A stretch of 64,000 nucleotides of DNA from Ianthella basta. Taxonomy: Eukaryota; Porifera; Demospongiae; Verongiida; Ianthellidae. Each line of letters opens with the position of its first letter. Within the stretch, counting starts at the first letter, position 1. The position numbers and the translations under genes were made by a program. The stretch spans positions 7,548,592 to 7,612,591 of the forward strand of contig OZ025874.1 in NCBI GenBank assembly GCA_964019415.1. Reading direction: 5' to 3'. A model generated the notes under the pieces. It was given only the letters and a program-made list of their open reading frames with translations, ran no database searches and was not told where the DNA came from. Shown here in pieces: positions 12,301 to 27,900 of the stretch.

Positions 12301-13224
12301 GTGCAATACCTTGTTGATGTTGCAACATTGGCTGACATCTTGTTGCCCTAGCAACAGTCCACAATGGCCTTATCGAAGTAGTCACTCCTCCCCGGTGAGC
12401 CCCTACACTGTATGTGCCAGCACACCTCAAAGGAAAGGACAGCCATTTTGTGCTGGGATGTTAGGGTGAATGGGAAGAATGTGAGGGATGGAACAGAGAA
12501 GACATGCACTGGCATTCAATGTTGGCCTTTGTAACATGGCCATGTCTCTTCAGAATAGGAGTCATGCATTCTATTGACACCATATCAACACTTTACGACT
12601 ACAGTCTTCCTGTGGCCAGTTACTTCTTGATGAAAGGTATCAGTTTAACTGAATTGAAGTGCTATGTGATTAAAAGGGGCATCTCCTCGAGGATGCAAAT
12701 GCTGGGCCTCTAAACACAGTGGCACTCACTATAGCATCCAGACATCAGTGTCAACAAAGTCTGGGGACCCCATGAGAATGGGGAACCAGACATTCGCATA
12801 TGACCATGGCAACCCTGCATTAATACGTATGGACCACAGGAAATGGTGCACCTGACAGATCTAGCGCGACAATCGCTACTGGCTGCATCTGTCGTGTGGG
12901 GTGACTTCGTCTACACAAGTAGTAATCACACTGCCTTTGAACCATATCCGACAAAAAGTCTGGGCGCGACGACTATGAATAATCACTGGCACTGCATATT
13001 CACCGTACACACCATGGGAACTGGCACACACGGGTATCATGACCACGTTGACAAGAACTTAGAAGGTCACGGAAATGGCAACAGTAAACCGGCAACCATC
13101 GTACCATTATCATGCACACCGTGCTTTTCGTGTTATAAGCTGACCTGGGGATGATCCTGTTCGGAACTGCATCGCATGAACGCACATTAAGAAGGAACCG
13201 TCGGCAAGTCCTTACAGCCGCCAT
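9332..13224 (-). CDS. NFU1: NFU1 iron-sulfur cluster scaffold, mitochondrial
   Basis: NFU1 carries [4Fe-4S] clusters to mitochondrial proteins such as lipoate synthase and complex I/II subunits. Exons read on the minus strand: first exon from ATG 13224 ([16 protein letters not shown], Arg-rich, mitochondrial presequence-like; possible donor near 13144), then 11967-11832, 11302-11236, 10915-10801, 10423-10369, 10228-10153, 9658-9560, 9403-9332. The N-terminal Nfu domain shows [18 protein letters not shown] and ends with [12 protein letters not shown]. The C-terminal domain has [10 protein letters not shown] and the cluster-binding GSCTNCPSS (CxxC). Phases agree for exons 2-8. The first exon does not join cleanly: exon 2 needs one leading base, but the best donor leaves two. 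A small exon may be missed in the 1.2-kb first intron, or the start may differ. The acceptor of exon 10423-10369 has a NAGNAG choice. Confidence 0.93.
9893..10130. repeat. CACACCCTCC-type tandem repeat in an NFU1 intron
   Basis: Pyrimidine-rich ~10-bp units (CCCTCACAC) in the intron between NFU1 exons at 10153 and 9658. The sense strand of NFU1 is therefore GA-rich here. Confidence 0.9.
10266..10360. repeat. CCCCTCCC polypyrimidine tract in an NFU1 intron
   Basis: Nearly pure C/T on the plus strand, broken by two ATTC/TA sites. It lies between NFU1 exons 10369-10423 and 10153-10228. Confidence 0.9.
10921..11172. repeat. GGGTGAGGGGTAAGGGAGGGAGG minisatellite in an NFU1 intron
   Basis: G-rich tandem units with GGGTGAGGG and GGGTAAGGG runs, directly beside NFU1 exon 10801-10915. 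Repeated runs of three or more G could form G-quadruplexes on the plus strand. Confidence 0.9.
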
Positions 13225-13529
13225 TTTATTTGAATTTATACGTCTTCAGCCCATACCTGTTTATGCATGGTCATGAGCGAATGACGTAATTCAATGCCAC
13301 ATACAGCAACTGTAGATGCATATATATGTACGTAGTAGCATAGCTACCTAAATAGTGATATTAAATTTAGTGTCTGTAACAACTTTAAGAAATATAGTAC
13401 CGGTAGTAGCCGTAGTACAGTAGCTACCTGTAGCAGCACCTGTAACAACTGTAATGCATGTACAGCAGTGAAACACAAGAGACAAGCTAGGTCCATGCCA
13501 AATAGTGAAGTTTGCGTGCATTGTTAAAC

Positions 13530-13870
13530 ATAGGACGGGACCCTGCCCTCAGCACAGGCTACCTCCATGGTAGCAGAGGGTGAGTGGGCAGGGTTGTGGA
13601 CTAAAGATCTTGACCCTCGGAGGCACATCACCGCTGAACGGAGCAGGGAGAAACTCAGTCCCCATCAGAGCCAGTGCATTATCTTGCTGTATGGCTTGCG
13701 CTGCTTGCCAGCAATGAGTAATGCAATCCTCTTGTAGACGACTGTGGCTGTGTTCCCCATGCCGCCAGTGGTGAAGAAAACCAGTGGGGATAATGTCCTG
13801 TGCTCAACTTCCCTCACTCTCTCATCTCTCATAGTCTCTTTGCTTTTCCAGCTCATTTCGATGAACAACT
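13530..13870 (-). pseudogene. Decayed LINE 3' end (same family as element at 57708-61162)
   Basis: The minus strand encodes a broken copy of the C-terminal part of the LINE protein. Matching pieces are ERVREVEH, LSPLVF, TGGMGNTATVVYKR and, after an in-frame stop, LSFSLLRSAVMCLRG. The corresponding part of the fuller element reads RIREVEHGSFTPLVF and GGMGIAAEVFYKRLASL. The 3' untranslated region also seems present (GGCAGGGT near 13535). It lies downstream of PRIM1 and upstream of NFU1. Confidence 0.8.
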
Positions 13871-13974
13871 GCAATAGTACCCATAGCAGCTGAGGTACTG
13901 TAATAGTACCCATAGAACCATAGTAGTAAGCATATAATATTATGTAGGCTGTGTACAGGTGACATGAACAGAAG

Positions 13975-14210
13975 AAGTGCCAGTATGAACAACGGGTAAG
14001 AGAAGTGGAACATGCAACTTTCACCCCACTATATAGTCCTGTTGTCCACAGGAGGAATGTGCAAAGCTGCAACAGTGTTTTACAAACGACTGGCTTCAGT
14101 GCTCAGTGACTGAGAAGAGGGATGTTTCCTACAGCAAGGCTGTGGGATGGCTCCACTGCCGTCTGAGCTTTGCCCTGCTCCACTGCTATTTAATTCATTT
14201 AATATGAGCT
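13975..14210 (+). pseudogene. Second decayed LINE 3' end, opposite orientation
   Basis: The plus strand gives EQRVREVEHATFTPL, then with a frame change GGMCKAATVFYKRLASVLSD, then with another AVGWLHCRLSFALL. It is the same C-terminal region as the neighbouring fragment at 13530-13870 but inverted. The 21-bp AGTAGTACCCAT repeat family sits between and beside the two. Confidence 0.75.
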
Positions 14211-14248
14211 GTTAATATGCAACAAGGTTTGTGCATGTGAAAAGGTTT

Positions 14249-14470
14249 GCATAGTAACTGTAGTAGTACCCATAGTAACTGTAGTAGTACCCATAGTAAC
14301 TGTAATAGTACCCATAGTAACTGTAGTAGTACCCATAGTAACTGTAGTAGTACCCATAGTAACTGTAGTAGTACCCATAGTAACTGTAGTAGTACCCATA
14401 GTAACTGTAGTAGTACTCATAGTAACTGTAGTAGTACCCATAGTAACTGTAGTAGTACCCATAGTATCAT
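14249..14470. repeat. 21-bp tandem repeat (AGTAACTGTAGTAGTACCCAT)
   Basis: About ten near-identical 21-bp units. Related single units appear at 13870-13925 inside the LINE remnants. The open frames on both strands (Ser/Cys/Asn-His-rich and Thr/Val/Met-rich) are repeat artefacts. Confidence 0.95.
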
Positions 14471-14616
14471 AGTCGCTGTAGCCCCCATACATTGCCATGT
14501 ACATTGACACACATTTTGGTGTGCATTGTAACAGGAAATTATTGCATCAATGGCCTCATCACAGAATGGTTAACAAAGAGGCTACATCACAGCGGATTGA
14601 TCTGGTGAGTGGAGTA

Positions 14617-17783
<3,167 letters not shown>

Positions 17784-17860
17784 CTTGACCTCGAGCGCGC
17801 CAGTTGCCCGCCTGGAAAGACTCCGGATATCTTACGCAAAGTTTACGGAGATAGGGGAAA
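17784..17860. promoter_or_regulatory. Bidirectional promoter region of PRIM1 and the START gene
   Basis: Only 77 bp separate the PRIM1 start codon (minus) from the START-domain start codon (plus). The interval is GC-rich with GCGCGC and no TATA box that I can see. Both 5' UTRs and the core promoters must be very short, or overlap one another or the first exons. Confidence 0.7.
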
Positions 17861-20535
<2,675 letters not shown>

Positions 20536-21118
20536 GACCAGTGTCATTACTGCACGTGTTAGAAGTACTAACTCATATAATTTATACCTTGTATTTTAGA
20601 TTGTGAAATTACATGAATGTAGCTTTAAATTAATTTTTGTAGTGGAAATATTTAATAAATGTATTTGAAGGACATTTCTCTGGAATGTGCTGTTTGCCAC
20701 AGTTGCTGTGAATCTCTGAATTTGGCTGAACTGGTGCATGCAGTAACCAGTTCACCTGAATATGGCTTAGGTCACGAACATGCTAAGTAGACTGAAGTTC
20801 AAAGGTGAATTGTAGGTTGCTTATACACACAGCAACGTACAACCATTTGCAAACTGCTGCTGCACTGATTACAGATGCCTTGACATATGCACAGACGTGT
20901 ACAGTACTACTATAGTGTCATTTCAAGGTGGAAGCACACAGACATAGCAGCAATGGAGCTCTCTGCATGGCAGTCTTCCCTCTCCAGACTCCATGGTGTG
21001 CTTGTATGTGTGTCTTTGACTGTAATGTCTTCCAGTGTTGTTACAGGACCATTTCCAATTTCCATTGAATTAACATGCAATACTAGCATTATAGTATAGT
21101 ACACATTTCTCTGTTGTG
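20536..21118. other. Intergenic between convergent START gene and PEMT
   Basis: No supported exon. AATAAA at about 20653 would serve as a poly(A) signal for the plus-strand START gene. Confidence 0.55.
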
Positions 21119-21703
21119 TCACAAACTCTTCTGTTTCTTAGCATACATCTTGGCAGTAAAGGGCTCTTCGATGAAGATGGCCGCTTTGTAAGTCAAATAA
21201 ATCCAAAAAGACAACACTAGACCGTTCACACTTGCAGACAAGCAAGACTGTCCCACATACATCATTACAGATCCCATATACATTGGATGGTCGAGGAGGC
21301 TGAATGGAAAACCTGTAACTCGTTCTTCCATTAGTATTCCGAAGTAGTCTCCAAGAAATGTGCCATAGAATCCGAGTTTCCAGAAGCTAGCACAGACAAA
21401 CAAAGCACCGATACAAACCAGCGCCACTCCAAGCGCCTTAAATGCTGGATAAGCGCCTAGAAACTCGCTCTTAGGGCCTCTCTCCATGGCTTGGTAAAAT
21501 AATGCTGTTCTAATGGCGTTCAGCTGCAGAATACTTGCAGCCAGGATCCAGATACCGCACCTAGCGCCACAAAACACCCTGGACCATAAGTGAGTGTAAT
21601 ACTCTAACCGCGCTACGGCGTTCCAGAAGATTGGGTTAGCAGCAGCGCATAGCATCGCTACCCAAAATTCCCACGTGCACACCTGCAATTCTTCAGCAGC
21701 CAT
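21119..21703 (-). CDS. PEMT: Phosphatidylethanolamine N-methyltransferase (single exon)
   Basis: PEMT makes phosphatidylcholine by three S-adenosylmethionine-dependent methylations in the ER/MAM membrane. The open frame runs without introns from ATG 21703 (MAAEELQV) to TGA; an upstream ATG at 21739 would add 12 residues but lies in weaker context. Four hydrophobic segments are visible. Family marks: LGFYGTFLGDYFGILMEERVTGFPF, split here as LGFYGTFLGDYFG and ILMEERVTGFPF, then DHPMYMGS and FIEEPFTAKMY. Length (194 residues) fits the ~199 of vertebrates. As I recall the family, an AdoMet GxG lies before the LGF motif; here that place reads CIG, so the first Gly appears to be Cys, while the downstream EE pair is present. 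It lies 276 bp downstream of the acyl-CoA dehydrogenase on the same strand and tail to tail with the PC-transfer gene. Confidence 0.92.
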   Translation of the reverse strand: MAAEELQVCTWEFWVAMLCAAANPIFWNAVARLEYYTHLWSRVFCGARCGIWILAASILQLNAIRTALFYQAMERGPKSEFLGAYPAFKALGVALVCIGALFVCASFWKLGFYGTFLGDYFGILMEERVTGFPFSLLDHPMYMGSVMMYVGQSCLSASVNGLVLSFWIYLTYKAAIFIEEPFTAKMYAKKQKSL

Positions 21704-21979
21704 TTTATTGGTCACGTGCTCATCGCGCCATAGCTGCAAAGTGTATTCTCAGTCTCTCACAAACACTCCTCAATTGCAGTTTGAACAGTGCATAACATTC
21801 AGTTATATGACCGCGTTACTTATCAATAAAAGGACGTACGTACGTATACATCACCACACCAGTAGACTAGGCGAGTGTGCGTATCCAAGCTGCCAGGTCA
21901 ACAGCCTATCATCATGTACAGTAGTTACAAAGAGAATGATTATTAGCCCACTAAATAAAATCTGTTGCAGTTGTCATCA

Positions 21980-24900
21980 TTATTTGGGCATTGTACCCGC
22001 CAGTTTGCAGATGATGGACAGCATGACTTCATCTGCTCCTGCTCCAATGGACAAAAGGCGAAAGTCCCGATACATGCGGGTCACCTCTGACTCGTGCATG
22101 TAGCCCATGCCGCCCCAGAACTGTAGACAAGAGTCTACTATCTCCCGAACCAAACGACCAGCCTTCAGCTTGGCCATTGATGCCATCATGGTCATGTCAA
22201 AGCCTTTGATGTGGAGTGCTGATGGAGGAGGAAGGGGAGGGTAGGGGAGAGGGAGGGGAGGGGAATGGGAGGGTGGAGGAAGGGAGGGGAGGGGAATGGG
22301 AGGGGGAGGAAGGGAGGGAGAAGGAAAGGAGGGGGGAGAAGGAAAGGAGGGGGGAGGAAGAGAGGGAGGAGAAGGAAAGAAGGGGGGGGAGGGAAGAGGA
22401 AGGGGAGGGTGGGGAGGGGAGGGAGGGCAGAGGGAGGGGGAAGGATGGGGAGGTAGAGAGAGGGAGTCAAGACGTCACTACAGTTGTATAGTCCTAGGTA
22501 TGCAGTATCATGCAGCACACATTACACATGGCAATCATACCATACTCAAGAAAAGGCTCAACAACACACTATTCATCATTACAGTGGGATCAGGCCATAA
22601 CAACAACCATATCTGACCACATGGGTCGTCTTGGGACAGGTGCACTGCATTCACACAGGAAGACCTGTGCACAGTGGTCACACATGTACATGGGTGAGGC
22701 AGCCACTGCCACAAGTATCCAGGCAACCACTCACGACCCAAACCTAATCTCCCTGCATGCAGCCACCTGTCTCCAGGGCCAGGTGTTAGGTAACAATGTG
22801 ACCACAGGCCTCACTACAGGTATGTTAATTATACTATGCAGTCACGAGTCACACATAATACAGAACGGTAGAAGAAAGCTTACAGGTAGGTGGCTGCATT
22901 ACAGAGGTTGGCAGCTGAAATACTTAAAGATATGGTTTGTGCTATCTGGGGACAGGGAGGCTGGCTGCTTTAGAGAGGTGGCTGGATTTATACAGTTACC
23001 ACTATAGACACATTTAAATGCATTTACTATGTATTGTATATCTGTGCATACACACACATTCTACAAATAATTTATACAGTTACACAGCCATGACATACGT
23101 AGTATATGCTAACCTGTTGTTCTGTAGACTAGTGAACGAAGCAGCTCAACTTCAGTCTGGAGTTCGGCCAATCGGAAGTGCACCACCTGGTTGTCAAGGA
23201 TACTACGTCCAAATGCCTTCCTCTCGCGTGTGTACTCGATGGTCTCCTCAATCAGCCTCTCCATGGGCAAGAGAACTGCACATTGAAGTCAGACTACATT
23301 AACAGGGTCTCATAAAACAATGGCACACAAGGGCCTTGCTTAACAGGCAGGCACACAGTTCAATGCTTCGAGGTTGCTCACATTGCACCCCCCCCTTCCT
23401 TACCAGAGCATGCTCCCCACAGCCTCTCTCTTTGAAACTGCTGCATCTGGTAGGCGAAGCCCTTGCCCTCCTCTCCAATCACGTACTTTCGAGGGATGCG
23501 GACGTCCTCAAAGAAGATCTGAGCAGTATCAGAAGAGGCCATTCCCAACTTCTTTAACTTGCGAGCCACGGTGACACCCTTTGTGTCCATCGGCAGGCAG
23601 ATGAGGGACTTGTTGTGATGCACATGACCCTCGCTTGTGTTGGCCAAGAGACACATCCAGTCTGCCTGTGCTCCGCTAGTTGTCCACATCTTTCCACCGT
23701 TGATGATGAGATCGGAGCCATCACGGGAAGGACGAGCAGTTGTTTTGATGCTGGCAACGTCAGACCCCGATCCCACCTCACTTACACCCAGGCATGTCAC
23801 AACATCACCTTGCAAAACAAATGGATAAATGAACAAATAGCATACATTGTTTCCTCCAAACAACTCAAGAACTTCATCACACTATGCAGAACACTAGCAC
23901 ATAATGACACCACCATCAATACAAAGGGTGAGCGATGTTGCCACAGTCAGTGCAGTGAAATCTGTCTGTGAACACTTAGTCTCGCATAGCCAGCCCCATT
24001 CTTCCGTTTCCGCTATTGCGTGTAGTGGAAGTGGGGAAAGGGGCTGGCTACATGAGACTAGTGAACACTATGTAGTTTTGATGCTCAGTGAGTCTTTCCA
24101 TTACTTGTTTATTTTCAGCTGGGGAATATGGCATCCCCCCAGGGATTTAGGCATCCCCTATCAACATTGGGCATCTGGCACTCCCGAGTTAACATCACTG
24201 GGGAATATGGCATCCCCACCAGGGATTTAGGCATCCCCTATAAACTTTGGGCATCTGGCTCTCCCGAGTTAACATCACTGGGGAATATGGCATCCCCCAA
24301 GGATTTAGGCATCCCCTACAAACATTGGGCATCTGGCACGGATACTTTAACACAGAGGGTCGTTAACCTTGATGTGTCCAGCAAGCACATGGTGCAAGCA
24401 GAAGTGGAAGGGCACATGGGCATTGGCGGGCGTTGTCAGTAGTTTGCAAGTCGGTGGCTGACGGTCGAAGAAAAACAGACTCGTTCTTGACTCATTCCCA
24501 GCGAGAACTGATCTCCACTTGCAATGACATTGAACCCAGGGGATAGCCTCGACCGGGGAGACGAGGCGGCCGCGGAACAGAACCAGGTGGCGGTGCGAGC
24601 TGTGCAGGCAATGATTCAAGACTCGGTGAAATCGGCTGTGGATGGAGCCACTCAGGCAATCCTAACGGTGGTGGAGGAGAAGCTAGTGGCACAGCCCTCG
24701 AGCACTCCCACCTCGACAGCAACTGGTATGTTGCATGCTGCCGGGGGGGGGGGGGGGGGGGTGGGTATTAATTTGCCAAGCATGGGCCAGTTGCCTCCTG
24801 TAAGTGCCATGACAGGTATCCCTGTTCTTCCATCGGGGCCCACCCCCTCAATGGGGACAGTCTTGAGTGGTGTGGCTACCCCAACCCCTCCCCCTGTGAC

Positions 24901-27900
24901 ACCCCAGCCTACACCAGGGAGTGGGCTGCTTACACCAGCGACCCCATTGGTAAACCTCCTGCCGCCGCCAACACCAATCCAGTCCACCGAGGCAATCATG
25001 GTAGGCCCACACTCACCCCCGGTCCCTAAGAAACTGGGGACAAAAATCTGGGACGAGGAATTTGTAGAACTGAGTGAACTGCTGCCCAGTCACCTGGGTG
25101 CCCCTGAGCCAACCTAGCTGGACCTGATGTCCAGCAAAGATAAACCGAAAAAGCAGTACTGCGAAAGATCCCAAATATCCAGCAGTGGGTACTTTGTTTC
25201 AGCACCTTCACAAGTTTTATGGTGGTACGCCATCCAGAGCGGGTACATGACCTACTCGCTTATGCCGCAATGATCACCAAGGCTAGCCTGGACTAGGAAG
25301 CGGCTTGCCGTGGTTGACTTATGACAGCCATTTCAGGTAAGGAGCAGCTTCCCCAACAAGCCCCAGAGCTGGGCCCAGGTGGATGCATCCTTGTGGACGA
25401 CGTACTTCACTAGTGCAACACGCTCTGTGGGAGGCTCTTGGGGTTGTCAGTTGTTCCTACCTTGCCACACAAGCAGAAGCCAGAGTCCAGCCCGCCCTCA
25501 GAAAGCAAGGAGAAATCCTCAAACAGGGGTTGGAACTGTTCCCTCCCCTACTCTCAATTTTGCATGCGCTGGAACTACAATTTCAAGGGCTGTAGAGAAG
25601 CCAGCTGCAAATACAGGCATGTGTGTGTGTAGGTTGTCATTCCCCAAAACACCCAGCTTGTTTCAACATTTGCCCCCAGACCAAAGCTGTTTCAGAAGGG
25701 TCCTCCAAGAGCACGGGCCACTCCTTTCTTGGAGAGGGCCCAGGGAAGGGCCAGAAAAACTGAGCTGCCCTCAGGTTGTAGTGTCTTGGCATCGAGATTG
25801 ATTAATGCCATAGGAACAGACTCTCCCAATCAAGGATCTAGTGATTTTGACCAGGTAATCTCACTTGATGGAGAATCAGTAGCAACACAGACAAACACTT
25901 ACACAGACGATTCAATCAAGCCTGTTGAGCTGCAGTCCCTAAGTTATCCACACACAAATAAGTTAAAGCAGTTAGAGAGTTGTCGACCGGCGTGTGCCCC
26001 AGACTCAGTCATTCCTTTGGACGCCTGTCCCATTGTCACTCCCCTAGTACCGCAGGAAGATGAATTGTGTCTTCACCCGGATCGGGAATTCTGCTCATAC
26101 ATTGTCTCTGGTATCGCTAACGGTTTTCACATCGGGTACCAGTACCAGGGTACTACCAGGGTGTCAGCCACATCGAACATGATGTCAGCAGAAAGATACC
26201 CTGGTGCAGTACAGGAGTACTTAGCAACAGAACGGTCAGCGGTGAGGGTAGCTGGTCCATTTAAGCCTAGGGAGGTTGAAAGCGTGCACGTGAGCAGGTT
26301 TGGGGTGATCCCAAAGGGCAGCAGAGTTGGAGAATGGCGCCTCATTCTGGACCTATCCTTCGCCCCTGGGTTGAGTGTTAATGATGGTATCAACCTGCAG
26401 TGGTGTTCACTGCAATACCCAACGATAGATCAAGCAGTACAGCGTATGTTGCAGTTCCCTCCCGGTGCCCTCTTGGCAAAAGTAGATGTGGCACATGCCT
26501 TTCGGAACATCCTGGTGCATCCTGAGGACCGCCATCTTTTAGCCATGGAATGGGATGGCAAGATCTTCATTGATCTCTGTCTGCCATTTGGGCTTCGGTC
26601 GTCCCCCATGTTATTCACTTCAGTAGCTGATGCGTTGGAGTGGATTATGCTCCGTTGGGGTGTGTCCTGGTCCATCCACTAAATACGTAGATGATTTCCT
26701 GACAGTGGGAAGACCCAACTCCACAGAGTTAAGGCGAACCTGGAGACCATGGTGAGCACATGGGAACACTTGGGGATGCCCCTGAAATTGGCTAAAACAG
26801 TAGGCCCCACACTAGTTCTCCCCTTTCTGGGCATTATCCTGTACCCAGCGGCAGGAGATAAGACTACCGGAGGACAGGTTTGAGGAGCTGAAGGGTCTGG
26901 TGAAGATACGGCAAAAGAGGAAAGCATGCAAGAAGCAAGAGGTGTTGTCACTAGTGGGTAAACTTTCTCACGCATGCAAAGTGGTATGGGTAGGAAGAGC
27001 GTTCCTACGTAGACTGATTGATCTGTCAACCAAGGTGAAACCTTTGAATCACTGGTTGAAGCTGAGTTCAAAGTTTCAGGCAGACCTGGCATGGTGGGAG
27101 GCCTTTCTTCCTCTCTGGAATTCACGCAGCATGAAGATGGCAGTCCACAACCCGGAATGGAGACCTTCAATAACCTTTCTAGCGATGCCTTAGGCTCATG
27201 GGGTTGTGGGGCGGTTTGGAGGAACGAATGGCTGTAGCACACATGGGACAAAGAGTGGGAGCATCAAAGCATTGCGGCAAAGAGTTGGTACCAATTGCGG
27301 CTGCATGCTCCATTAGGGGCCCACTTTGGCAGTCAGAACACGTGCTGGTGCGGTGTGACAATTAAGCAGTGATGCACGAGATAAATGCACGCTCAAGTTG
27401 AGTAAGGACCTTGATGCACTTGTTAAGATGTGTCCATTTCTCTTGTGCTGTGTATGACTTCCAACTTAGAGCTGAGCACTTACCAGGGCATTGGGATGTC
27501 ATCGCAGACTCTGTTTCTCGCAACAACATGCAGGTGTTCTTCAAAGAGGTCCCACCAGCCCCGCGCGAACCTACCCCCTTTCCCCCATCAGTATGGGAGT
27601 TTCTCATGGGTCAGCAGCAGGATTGGCAGTGGCCCATTTGGAGAGAATGGCTCAAGACCTCATCACAAACAGCCTGTCAGCAAGCACTATGAGGTCTTAC
27701 ACAACCGGCCCAATCCGAGTTCATCAAGTTCTGCTTGCATCTAGGGGTTCCGTTCATACCAACCCAGGAGCAGATACTGATCTAATTTGTAGCAGATTTG
27801 TCGCAACGCTTGTGCCACAGTATGGTTAGGTCTTATCTGTCAGCAGTTCGCCACATGCATATAGCCCAGGGTTGGGGTGACCCATTATGTTGCGCACTCC

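Noticed and set aside
14249..14470. 21-bp repeat array as CRISPR or gene for a repetitive protein
   Set aside because: Tandem units without spacers; open on both strands only because the unit length is a multiple of three.
24119..24341. Repeat array that could look like a CRISPR array
   Set aside because: The 79-80 bp units are contiguous, with no unique spacers, and lie at both ends of a retrotransposon in an animal genome.
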